Positions 27,021-37,826 of a stretch of 64,000 nucleotides of DNA are shown piece by piece. Each line of letters begins with the position of its first letter. Position 1 is the stretch's first letter. A program made the position numbers and the translations under genes. The stretch is from the NCBI GenBank assembly GCA_011009095.1, contig VTPC01000615.1, positions 74,350-138,349 on the forward strand, written 5' to 3'. The notes beneath the pieces were generated by a model. It saw only the letters and a program-made list of their open reading frames with translations. It ran no database searches and was not told the origin of the DNA. This DNA is from Ignelater luminosus. Taxonomy: Eukaryota > Arthropoda > Insecta > Coleoptera > Elateridae.

Positions 27021-28239
27021 CCAGGAGTACTACTTTTCTTGAGTATCCAAACCGAATTTATCATGTATGCATGTATCCAAATGATGTTTTCTTGACTTGC
27101 AAGGAGTATGCAGTTAATTAGAGTTGTGTTCTGATTTAAAAGCTAAAAGATTCTATTGAATCTCAAGAACATGTCTTTCATCACAAATTTCCAAATAAAT
27201 GGAAGTTCCTAAAGCCCTTCAAATTTTTTACTAATTCATCACAAAATTGCTAGGTTAATAGCCTTGGGAATGTATTTGTCTTGATAATGCTGTCTACAAC
27301 TGTAACTCAACTTTGTATTGTCTTTTCATTAACATAATACTACTTTATCGACCAATATTTCTGTACTTTATATACGCTTAGCGTACACTTTGGTTCTCTC
27401 TTGTCAAACACAAAGTAGGAGGAGGAGTCTGCATAAGAGATGCAGTAAGATTATTATTGCTTGTCCAGACTGATGACTATCGGCGCGTTTATATTTGTCA
27501 TACCTCATTCTTTAAAAATTATTTGTTTCAAACAGTAGGCAACCACTTAACCAGAAGTGTTTTCCGGGTGGCATAGATTTCATCACAAAAAGAATTTCTT
27601 GGTGGCCAACTTCATCCTATAAGTAAATGACAGTAAACGGAATCAAATATGAATGACATCACCTGCGGAAAACAAATTTTTTTGGACAAGTAATAATGAT
27701 CTTACTATATAACAAATTTTGATATACGAATGGGATGATTTCAGGAAGTGGAGTTTTTAAAAGAAAAAAACACTTATAGCAATTTACATCATTACTTCTA
27801 GCTGAGGGCAGACCTACAAAAGCAAAATGTCTAGAGTTTGAAATTTCATTCAACATAATTCGAAACGGCAATATTCTTTTGAAAATAAATCAAAAATTCT
27901 AAAAAGATCATTCAAGAGGAGAGATAAAGAGAGGTGTAGCAGGCGTTGCCAAAATGTTTTACATGAATAGGTAGGACAAATGCAAGAGACCCAATTTGGA
28001 ATAAGGAAAGCTCCAAAAAACCTTAGTGAGGAGAATCTGTGCATCAATTTGAACTCTGGTCTTTTAAAATAGAATCGCTTTGTAGCCTCTTGAGTGAATT
28101 TTATGATGTTCACAAATACCAAAAATCTATTATCGTGCTATTGCTTATTATATCTTGATTCCACTGTCGGTAGTTCTTCAAAAACGTTCTTAATGTTCGT
28201 TTGCTCCACGCAACACGTCAAAGGTTGAAAGCTTAAAAT
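27021..28239. other. No gene firmly recognised
   Basis: Two - strand open frames, 27871-27659 (70 codons) and 28122-27850 (90 codons), are adjacent to the possible hAT scrap at 28240-28374 and might continue it, but neither shows a motif I can name. Confidence 0.35.
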
Positions 28240-28374
28240 TAGTCCAGAAAGAAACGCAATATGCTTTGCGATTCCTGAAACACTTACCACAAGGATTGTT
28301 ACATTTAAACAGACTTCTAATAGTTTAAATATCTTTGTATGTATTTGTGTTTCAGCATCTAAAATCATCTTCAC
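28240..28374 (-). pseudogene. Possible hAT transposase fragment
   Basis: The - strand frame starting at 28374 reads TKIFKLLEVCLNVTILVVSVSGIAKHI. This loosely resembles the segment before the dimerisation region of hAT transposases of the P52rIPK/ZMYM-like group, where a VxVPRxxGRQxHR-type motif is usual. The Arg-Gln of that motif is replaced. Only about 40 residues can be compared, so this is a weak call and could be chance. Confidence 0.25.
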
Positions 28375-31300
28375 ACTGGAGAATGGTGCACTCTAGGCGA
28401 ATTTCACTCGCAAACTAAACAAGATGTTCACATTTCCGTTTGCGAGTTATCCATTTGTTACATTAGAATTCAGCATGATAGAAGTGCAAACTGTCCACAC
28501 TAGATTGCAATATGTTTACTATTTGTCTGTTTACTATTTCGTTCACTGTTCTGCGCTGCAAGACAACAGTCTAGGATCAAGAAGTCTCGAAAAGGTCTAC
28601 ATGAAAAGAGAAAGGTTTTTACATGGTAAGTACTTTCGCAGTATTCCAATCAAAATTTAATGGAAAAACCTGAGAATAGCCAAAATGAAAGAACTTAAAA
28701 GGATTTAGAGAGCTGGGAAAACACAATTCGACAGAATATAAAAAAACGGAAAGTGCTTTCAGTTCAAAAAATGTTATGTGAATTGTGTTACTAATAAAAG
28801 AATTTTGGTATATTCAGTACTTTTTTTAATTCTTGGTAGTAAATGTACGAAATTCATTGTGGTGTTGGAAAAGCTCACCACCCTACTAAAACCCATTCGA
28901 TCTAGCCACGTTTAACAGCACTTTAATTACATATAGAAATACTGTTTCAGCCTAAATGATGTTTAGAGAAATATCTAATAGCTCGATAAAGATCCAAAAG
29001 TTCTAATTATCTTCAAGGACTGATCAAAAGATGATGGATGTTGCAAATCCATTTCTTTATTATCTTTAGTTCATCTTTTAATTTTTTTTTCGCGTATTAT
29101 AAAGCCAAAATCTAGTATAGATATGTCTTTATAAAGTTTAAAAGAGAAAAAACAAAACAACGACTTCTATTTTTTTATTGTTTGTTTACAGGTGTTAGGA
29201 CTTAGGAGTGGTATAATGTAGGTATAACAATAATAAGAAAATTAACAAAAAAGCAAGATATATGAGGTTCATTCACTTCCAAACAAAAAGAAATTTAGGT
29301 AAGTACCGATATTAAATATCCATCAATCCATCTCTCAAAATTTCTTTATAAACTTCTGTGTAAGCATGATACAACCAACAGCAAGCAACGCAGGATCTAA
29401 CGCCTGATTTATTACCGTCTGTGACCCGCTAAGCACTACTGTATGCTAGATTGCTGCAGACTACACAAATTTCTTTCAGACGTTACGTAAACCAATAGCA
29501 AGACGTGCACTTGAATTACATCTTTTAAATAAAGTCGTTCGCCTCTCCTATAATACCCAAAATGTAATCATCTCACGAACACTAAAACCATTACAATATA
29601 TCTTTTCTACTACTTAAAATTCGTCACTCGAATTCTACGACAATGACAAAAGATTTTCTTCTCTCTAAAAAGTACCTCAAATGATATTCAAATAAGGATA
29701 TAAATGAAAACGCCAAATCCCTGCAAAAAGTTTTTACATTTAATTTCACAGCTCGTCTGCCGCATACATTGAGAGCAAACTACAGTGAACTCAAGGAGGA
29801 TGAGGAGGAGCGAACCTTTTAAACGAGATGATAAAACTCTAGATATAGCTCTCGGCGAATATGAGAAACATAAATCCTCTACAGAGTCATTTTTGGAATT
29901 TAAAGGGTTTTTTTCTAGTGGTTATGGTGACGAAAAAAACATTATTTTTCGCATACTTTAAGTTCTTTATTGGATTTGAAATTGTGATGGGTCGTTTTTA
30001 TTAAAACAGTGTTGGTGTGGTCTTGAGTGATTATAAAAGATTAGATGAATTTTAAAAAAACAGTTCAGAAAGAAATTAATGTAATTTTATAATGAATGTT
30101 GATGAATAAGATAACAGAATAAAATAGATTCCTGGGGTGTTTTTTGTAATTATGTAATTTCCTATAATAGAATCTAAATTAGAATTTGAAAAATATAATA
30201 AAAAGTTAATCAGAACTGAATGGAGAAAAATTAAAAAAAATAGTAATAAGTTAGTTTTAAAATAAAGTATGAGGATGAGAAGACAAAACCGTTATTAAAA
30301 TTTAACTTTTTGCTTGAGATTGTTACGCGTATGAAGAAGTCGAAATAAATGCTTGTAATACGCAATAAACAGCTGTATGATGGGTTGACTAACTACTACA
30401 TAATCTTTACAAGCAGTTCAAAATATCAGGTTTCATTTTGTATCTTGAATTTCTTTCGTATTTTGTTTGATTAAGGACTTAGTGTAAATTTATCGAATTA
30501 TGTACAATTTTTAGAAAATTTTGTACAGTAAAAATACAATATAAATCAATTACAATCAAATCAAATTCATTTACATGCACCCAGTTTTCTTGGATTTTTG
30601 TATAAACTCTCCAAGATTCTTACTTTCTTCGAACTGCTTTTCTATAGTGCTCCCGTAATTAAAACTAGAAAACAAAATACCTAGAATCTCAACAAATATC
30701 AAAGTTATTCTTTTAATTAAAGTGCAAAATAAAAAATTAACAGAAAACAGAGACCGACCGCAGTCTGATGAAATTATCAATCGATGTTACAATAACTGAT
30801 TACACGTAATCATGACACTACATTAGTATTCGTGGGATAGCTAAAACCTAAAATATGTGGTTTACTCACAATTCATTCTAGAAAAATCGTTCTCATGAAA
30901 ATAAACAACTCCCCTTCTGGGAAAATCTTTAGTATAATTGTGTCTCGTCTTAATCGAGTGATAGGACGCAAAGAAGTAAATCTTTGTACAGCCGCATATA
31001 AAATAAAACAATTATTCGAAGCCAATATTGAAATATAATTCAAACTATAAGATGGATGCTAGTTAACTCAAATTTGGATCAAGGTTTCTGGGCAAGTTTT
31101 TATACAATAAATCGTGGTTCTACAGTAGCTATAGATGAACAAGGTTTTGGTTGAGACAAAAACCTAATCTTAAAAAGCTGAGGACACTTAGATGCATTGC
31201 AGTTTTAAAAGTTTTCAATCAAGATCACTTAGATACTACATGACCGCCTTTTGTCCAAATGGATACAAATGGTATTCAAAACAAACAAAAAATAATTAAT

Positions 31301-31439
31301 GGAAATGATGTTGGTTTTAGTAAAGCAAAGTTCACATTTGAAGCAAAACTAGAAACCAGAAGGAAAAAATTACCACACATGATAATCAAAAAAAGAAACT
31401 AAAAACTAAACTATCAAATGAAGAAGATGATAAAACAGA
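28375..31439. other. Gene-free AT-rich stretch
   Basis: No recognisable gene or transposon. The 78-codon frame at 28424-28660 (+) and the 69-codon frame at 30780-30571 (-) lack motifs. Confidence 0.5.
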
Positions 31440-31880
31440 AGAAACTAGAAGTCCGACATCGCTTTCGTCGAAGCTGAAGAATTAGACGAAGATTTGAAAA
31501 CGAAGACTTCACACAAAATCGCCTGAATCGTTTGAAAATATACAAAACTTTGAAGGCAAAAATCAATATCTTGTAGAAGACAAACGATTCAACGCATTAG
31601 AGAGAAATAAGAAATATTGAGAAGCAAAGCGTTGCGGACAAGAGGAAGAATACGATTACCATGAAACATACGCACCTATAGCAAGAATATTACTGGCAAT
31701 AGTCGATCAAGAGGACTTGGTAGCTCACCAAGTAGACGTGAAGAATGCATTTCTTCATGGATGGTCTTAAAGAAAAATTATACATGAAATTTCCTGCATA
31801 TAAACAAAAAATTGACATTGTTTATAATTTGAAGAAAGTCTTGCACCCTTAAAACAAGCACCAAAGGAATAAAATTCAGT
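31440..31880 (+). pseudogene. Ty1/copia pol fragment, start of reverse transcriptase
   Basis: One frame gives EEEYDYHETYAPIARI, then LLAIVDQEDLVAHQVDVKNAFLHG, interrupted for quoting here only. These are the hallmark copia segments before and at the first catalytic Asp (codon 31735-31737) of the reverse transcriptase. Further on, APLKQAPK at about 31840-31870 fits the LKQAPR box in another frame. Stops and frameshifts are frequent and the palm YVDD box is absent, so only the amino-terminal part of the reverse transcriptase remains. The preceding 300 bases may be degraded integrase linker. The RNase H piece at 36440-36850 has the same strand and the expected order. Confidence 0.72.
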
Positions 31881-32759
31881 TTTGAAAGTGAAATTGATTT
31901 CTTCTGTGTCAGATTCTCTGGTTTGCTTTTTGACTTCCTCCCAACATCAACTCTAAGGAAGTTGTTTTAGTGCAATCTAAAATAACAAAACTCAAAAATG
32001 TGCAAAAACCAAGCAAATAAATGATTAACAAAGCCAGCCCTAGACTCTTAGCTACTATACGTATGCACGAGTAAACTGGCTATCCGGCAAAAATAATCTT
32101 GCATTTCACCAACTGACCAGATTCTTTAAAAATCTAAAAGATAACAGCCGTCGAACGTGCCCTTTAGGTGCCATTATTTTTGAGGCATTGGCGATTAGCC
32201 CTTCGCTACTAGCGTTATTCAAGCTACTTTCTTACCCTTCAACTATTTATCCTAGTCTTCGGGGAAAGGAACGACCATAAGAATTCTGGTGTAGGTTTCA
32301 ACTTGGCTCTTTTCCCATCACATTGACTGAATTACAAAATTGATAAGTGTCGACCAGAATTTCTTTTATGAATACAAATTTTAGCAACCAAGGGTAAATA
32401 AGATGAGATCAAATCTACTAGTACTTTAGTGCAAACTCTCAATGTATCGGGATCACTACTAAAATAAGTTCTGTTTTTTGAGTTTTGAAGAAATTAATCA
32501 AATTTGTTTCTCTGTAGTATCAGCTGAAGAGATGCCAAGTGATAATAAATTTGATGACTTTCCATCACGGTTTCGGCATAATCTTACTTTTGTTCTCTAA
32601 ACTAATACGTTATTAATTAAGTAAAACAGAAAAACAACAAAAGTTCGAAGATCCTGATAATTCCTGTAAAATCCTAAAGTGCGAAAATCCTTAGATCTTA
32701 CCTTTCTAACTAGGCATTACTAACACTGAAATCGCATTCATCTAGATATGGTTCTTCAG
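31881..32759. other. No gene seen
   Basis: Spacer downstream of the copia fragment. The rest of the copia reverse transcriptase is not visible here. Confidence 0.45.
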
Positions 32760-33240
32760 AAGTCAGTGCCCGGTAGTGTTTAGACGTACGGACGTCCGAA
32801 GGTTCTGTCGTCCCTTCATGTCTTGGATCTGTAGTTGAATGCAGGCTTCACATTTCCTGTTGTTGCCCATGTTCACCTATGTCTGAGAGTCGTAAACATC
32901 CGGCGCAACACTCTCCCTTTCCAGCGCTACCAAATGGACATCCTTAATTCGGGAAGAGCTGGACTGCTGCCGTCGTGAATCAGCTATCTCTGCTCTCTTA
33001 GGGTTCCGCTTACCGAAAGCCTTCTGGTGTGCAAGATTAGTTAGTTTGCGGTCCTCGAAGTTTCCTTCCTCTCAGCTGCTTCCGAATTCCACCTCCGCAG
33101 TAGTCAAAACTTAGAAGTTCACTCCTTCGTATCAACATCGGCCACGGTACTGCTTCTGTCATATATGCGCCGCCGCTATTCATGCCACCTGCGTTAATTC
33201 TGTTCGCGTCAACGCCTAACATCCCAGTTAGCACACAAGC
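32760..33240. other. GC-richer unclassified segment
   Basis: It contains a - strand open frame (33234-33037, 65 codons) and further - strand open sequence to about 32800. No motif is recognised. The abrupt composition change suggests inserted or formerly coding DNA. Confidence 0.35.
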
Positions 33241-33413
33241 CGCTCCTCTACTACTACATCAAGAAATACAACCGATCTTCGTCGATATATCCACCTTACT
33301 CCAATGATCCCTACTAGGCGGAGGAGGAGGAAGACTTCTGGTTATGCAAAAAAAACATCGAAAACACACACGGAAATCATCGAAATTCGCCCCCGCAGAA
33401 TTTTTAAAGAATG

Positions 33414-34110
33414 TCATTGAACAATCTTCGGGACTTTTTAGGGTTAATCTCTGAGGTGGGGCAATGCTGGAACTAGAGTCTCATAGTCCCTTTAAGTTTG
33501 TATAAAAGACTTTTGCGGCATCATCACCTGTGAGTAGAAAACAAAGTGAAGGTTCAACTGTTTACCTTATTCTCAAGATTTCTATATATACAAAAACAAC
33601 GTGCTCATGTTTAACAATTTAACTAGGTAAAACAGAAAAATAACAATTTTGCAAAATATGCAGATATAACAGTATTACAATTATATCGCACTTTAACAAC
33701 GTCAACATTCTGCTTTTACTATAATAGTATTTTTATCTACAATAGCATGAAGTAAGTTGATGCACTTCTTTATCTTGCACTAACCAGAATTTGCAACTTG
33801 CGCATTCTTTCATTTATGCAATATGTTGCAATGACCTAGAATCTTCTTTATTATTCCTTGTATTGAAATTGAATTATTTGATTTAATTTTTTAGAAAAAT
33901 TGGAACCATGAGAGCTTTCTTTAGAAAGAAAACTCTGTTTGATTTTGGAATTTCAAAATTAAACATACTGGCGTCTGCAGAAATGTTTTGAGAAAAAAAT
34001 ATGTATGTGACACATTTGATTGAATGTTGGTAGTTGTAGAAATTAATTCTTTATTATTTGGAATAAGATTTACAAATGACGGTTGAATGAAATCAGCTTA
34101 ATTTTCACAA
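33414..34110 (+). repeat. Direct repeat, upstream copy
   Basis: Two blocks recur 1.7-2 kb downstream in the same orientation. Block 1 (33414-33550) includes AAAGACTTTTGCGGCATCA and AGTAGAAAACAAAG. Block 2 (33905-34105) includes GAGCTTTCTTTAGAA, TGTTTGATTTTGGAAT, TTGATTGAATGTTGG and TTCTTTATTATTTGGAATAA. About 350 unrelated bases separate the blocks here, against about 30 in the downstream copy, so one copy has gained or lost sequence. A further partial duplicate of the AAACATACYGRCGTCT phrase lies at about 34120. Confidence 0.8.
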
Positions 34111-34514
34111 ATAAACATACCGACGTCTCCAGAAAGCTTTTTAAAGATTAGAATTTCTGGGGCCTTTGAAATAGGTAGATGTTAGTTGAGGAAGTTTTCA
34201 TTTTGAAAATTGTGGAAGTCAATTGAAAACTTAAATGTAAGAAATTAAATAGAAATGAATGAAAATTTTATAATTCATGTTGTTTTAATTTCTTCTTCCG
34301 ACATCAAGCCTGAAATTAATTTATAAATTGATTAATGTTTGTGGTAGTTTCTTCTTTTGTAGTTGGGCTCTCTATCGACCAATTGATGATTGGAAGTTCG
34401 ATGACTTTCAGACCCATTGTATGTTGTTGCTTCTTCCATGTTTTATTTTTATACTTATTTTGCTTTAATTGAGTTGAAGTATTTGAGCTCCGAAACTTTA
34501 CAAAGGGGCGTAAA

Positions 34515-34714
34515 TCCTTTACAAAGCTGTTCGGACTCGGCTGCAGCGACTTGTGCTGCTTGAGCTCTCTGTTTAATCGTCCTTATTGCGGACTCGCGCA
34601 TGTGGACTTGAAGATTCTTCTATTCTTTTATTTGTCGAAGTGTCCTTTAGTGGACTCGTTAATAATCCTGTGGCGGATTGGCTGCTTGGGCCATGGTGTG
34701 TCCTTTCACGGACG
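34515..34714 (+). promoter_or_regulatory. Repeated TCCTT-GGACTCG modules upstream of TATA box
   Basis: Variants occur at 34515-34539 (longer spacing), 34579-34596 (TCCTTATTGCGGACTCG), 34642-34658 (TCCTTTAGTGGACTCG), 34666-34681 (TCCTGTGGCGGATTGG) and 34700-34714 (TCCTTTCACGGACG). The sixth, at 34824-34839, is weaker. Clustered variants of one word upstream of a promoter suggest binding-site modules. No factor is known to me for this word. Confidence 0.5.
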
Positions 34715-34860
34715 TTACTTGCTTCTCGTACAGCTTCTGTACATACAAGATCCCTTGTATGTGCAATGACTCGCTTCTTCTTCCTTCCTCGAGACAGACT
34801 CGTATGTTCCGAATCTAACGCGAACCCTAATGCGGATTCCACCCTCGTCAAAGTCGAGGG

Positions 34861-34868
34861 TATATAAG
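34861..34868 (+). promoter_or_regulatory. TATA box of LTR-like segment
   Basis: TATATAAG directly follows a perfect 7-bp inverted repeat. A transcript would be expected to start about 25-30 bases downstream, near 34890. Confidence 0.5.
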
Positions 34869-35440
34869 CTCTGGTTTCTTGTCTACTGCAGCGGTTGTTG
34901 GTTGTTGTAGGTCTCTTAGTTATTGAATTAAACACAAGAGGGCACTTTGCAGCGCACGAGATTGCTGCATCATGTTGATCTCACAAGCGGCCATCTCATC
35001 CATCTTGATGGTGTGAAGACGATTGATCTACATCTGTGTGTGCATTTGTTGTGTTGGTGGGAACGTTTGGTCTTCTGCCATGGTAGGTTTTGTCGTGGAT
35101 GCAGTTCTGGTAGAAGAATGTTCCGATGAAAAGGATGATTAATGATGCGACAAACTAATGTGGGAAGAAAATGCGTTAGCATCTTCCCCTTTCTCCGAAT
35201 GTACAGTGTTCAGTGTGCAGCTGGTCGATGTAGTAGCTGTTCAGTCCATAGATGTTGGTTCTCTTTCGGAAGACCGCGTTGAACCAGTCTCCAAGAGAAT
35301 GGATCAAAGGACCATGAACAATCTTGCCGACGAAGTGGACGGCATGCTGGTCTGATGCTTGAAGGACCATAAACAAACTATATTTAGTGTATGACATCTC
35401 CACGCTGGTGGTGGCTCTTAGGACCATGAACAATTTGCAA

Positions 35441-35835
35441 GAATTGATCCGGAAGATTGTGGTGGCGAAATCAACTTTTAAGGGTTGACCCCCTGAAGTG
35501 AGGTAATGCTGCAACCACAGTCCCATAGTTCTTTTAAGCTTGAATAAAGACTTTTGCGGCATCACCCTGATAAGTAGAAAACAAAGGTATGTTTAATGCC
35601 CATCAGGGTGGAATTATAAGAGCTTTCTTTAGAATGAAAGTCCTGTTTGATTTTGGAATGAAAATGGTTAATTTCAAAATAAAACATACTGGCAGCTCTA
35701 GAAATGTTTTGAATACAAAATATGTATGTGGCACATTTGATTGAATGTTGGATTGTAGAAACTGATTCTTTATTATTTGGAATAAGATTCCCAAAGTATG
35801 GTCGAATAAAATATGTTAATTTGCAGAACGAAACA
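35441..35835 (+). repeat. Direct repeat, downstream copy
   Basis: Counterpart of 33414-34110, with block 1 at 35441-35585 (contains the AATAAA signal and AGACTTTTGCGGCATCA) and block 2 at 35615-35835. The block order is the same as upstream. The unique sequence between the two copies is the LTR-like promoter segment. Confidence 0.8.
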
Positions 35836-36439
35836 GTCATTCATTTTTAATCTGACTTTTATTTTAAAAAATCCCTTCTATGTTTAGCAGCGGACCTTCC
35901 ATGGGCGGCTAGAAGTCCAAAGAACTGAATCTTACTAGTTCTGTACTTCTTTGTCTTTTCATCAGAGTCCTTACTTTCTATATATGTGCATAAATATCAA
36001 TATAATTACCATGTCTTGAGGTGTTTGTCTACTAGATTAGCTCATGTAAGGCTAAGCTTGATTTTCCTTTTCTAATGTTTCAATATTTTCTTTTATTTTC
36101 AAGTTTTCTTTCTTCTTTTTCTAAGTTTTACTCTTCCCCTTCGCTTCATTGTCCTTTTATGCAAAGCACCCTTCACTTAGATTTAACAATATGATTGTGG
36201 TTCAAGACAGGTACCTTTATCTCAAATACATGGAAAAGTCTAAACTAATCTACTTCTATATGTAGAAACTGCAAAATCCAAATTGAAGAAATAAAAAAAC
36301 TAAACTAAAAAGAAACTCGACTGTGGCTATCTTCCGTACACAATTTTAACAACTAGACCGGATATGAAATCAGCTATATCATTTCTATAGCTGATACTAG
36401 AGAAATTTACAGGTATATAAAGAGAACTCTCAATTTAGG
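35836..36439. repeat. Spacer with perfect 10-bp hairpin
   Basis: No gene. ATCAGCTATA (36369-36378) pairs perfectly with TATAGCTGAT (36386-36395) across a 7-base loop. Confidence 0.6.
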
Positions 36440-36850
36440 TCTCTGTTATCGCAAAAACACTGGCAAAGCAGTTACCTTTTGTTTTGTGACACGTTGATTG
36501 AAAATCAAATTTTGAATTCCTGGTGCAAGTCTATGGGAGCACAGTCAATTGGGCAACACAGAGACGAGATATGTGTACCGCTATCATCAGCAGGCACTAA
36601 ACTGATGTGGATGAAACAGCTCGTAAGAGATCTTAAAGTGAAAATTCAATAATGTATCTCTTAGGATGTATGAAGACAATCAAGCATAATTTCGTAAACC
36701 GTACTAGTATATATACGAGGTTGGTGACATTAGAAATAAATTTATTGGTGCTTTTGTTTTCTTAAAAGTTCATGGCTTACGATATATTCGAGAAGAAGTA
36801 AAATACTCAATTCTGTTCAAAGCTCCATAGCTGTAAAAGGTAGTAGAGGA
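36440..36850 (+). pseudogene. Ty1/copia RNase H fragment
   Basis: Frames read VNWATQRRD, then TKLMWMKQLVRDLKVKI, then RMYEDNQA (about 36664-36687), then RYIREEVKYSIL. These correspond, in order, to the carboxy-terminal RNase H region of copia polyproteins (WxSxRQ, then the AEAxWLxxLLxDL stretch, MYEDNQACI, HFIRExV). The segments are in different frames and stops intervene. It is the same strand as the copia reverse-transcriptase start at 31.4-31.9 kb, and the missing middle would normally be about 1.5 kb. Confidence 0.68.
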
Positions 36851-37373
36851 ACAACTTCCGAATAATTAAAGACAGGACACAAAAAAAATACTTTAGCGAT
36901 AATTGTTTGATGTTCTACGAAGATGAAGCGCAGGCAGGTTTTTTAAATGGAAGGTCTACTTGATTCTGGTACCACTGAATAGTTTTTTTTTGGATTTTAA
37001 ATTTATCCTGCCAGGTACACCAGATACAAGTTTGTTCTGTAGTGCCTATACAACAACACTCATGACCTTCTAAAAGGATGCAGGGGCATTCTAGAAACGG
37101 AATGGCACCTGTGTGTATTTATAACGTCATCTTCTACACTGAAGGCGGTTTTTGATAAAAAACCACTAGCCAAACTTCACTTTCAAAGCTTGTCTAAAAC
37201 GTTAGAGATATTAGTAAGGAATCTTTCTTTAATTGACCTTGCCATAATTTACTACAATTCGTTATTTCCTCTTTCCAAAGGCTTATCCATATTGGTAATA
37301 ATCAAGAGTGAAAAACTTACATATACGATGTTTTGCTTGCACACAAATTAAATTTTTGTTTTATTTCCGTTTA

Positions 37374-37826
37374 GTATCAAATATCTTTAGAAGTCATGTG
37401 ACCACATATTTAAAAGTGACGGGAAATTTTATTTTTCAACGTTGACCACACTACGGAGTACGCCGTCACGAGTACATTTCTAACCTAACATTACATCAGC
37501 GTGCGTATGTTCTGTGATTTTTTGTTGTCTCTTTGTTTTCCGTTTTCTGCAGTTTATTTTGCTCTATTTAAAGATCAGCCTTTTTCAAGACTAAATCTGA
37601 TTTTTGTAAGTTCATTGAGGTAAGCTTGATTTAACGCATTCAAAGTGAGATAATAATTTTGAAATATTTAAGTTTTTAAGTAGTTTCAGCATATATCCAA
37701 TAGTACACTACTGGAGAGCTAAATTATGTTTATTACAACACAGCTGCCAATAGTGCAAGATGTGTTGCCTAACCAACAGTAAATTTCGTGGTCACGTGGC
37801 TTCCAGAAATATTCGATGTCCCTGTA
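37374..37826. mobile_element. MITE-like element with about 40-bp inverted ends
   Basis: The left end (37374-37412: TATCAAATATCTTTAGAAG, then TCATGTGACCACA) and the reverse complement of the right end (37826-37786: CATCGAATATTTCTGGAAG, then CCACGTGACCACG) match at most positions. The roughly 450-bp interior has no coding capacity. The length fits a miniature inverted-repeat element. No target duplication was resolved. Confidence 0.65.

Larger units (their letters stand above)
34360..35590 (+). mobile_element. LTR-like promoter segment (probable solo or partial LTR)
   Basis: A GC-richer block has a TATATAAG box at 34861, no long sense reading frame and an AATAAA signal at 35543-35548. This is the U3-R-U5 arrangement of a long terminal repeat. 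Immediately before the TATA box is a 7-bp stem, ACCCTCG (34841-34847) with CGAGGGT (34855-34861). The upstream part carries repeated TCCTT(N)GGACTCG-like modules. The 3' part (from 35441) is shared with the direct repeat at 33414. No primer-binding site, polypurine tract or exact TG...CA boundaries were established. The open frames on both strands here are compositional. Confidence 0.5.
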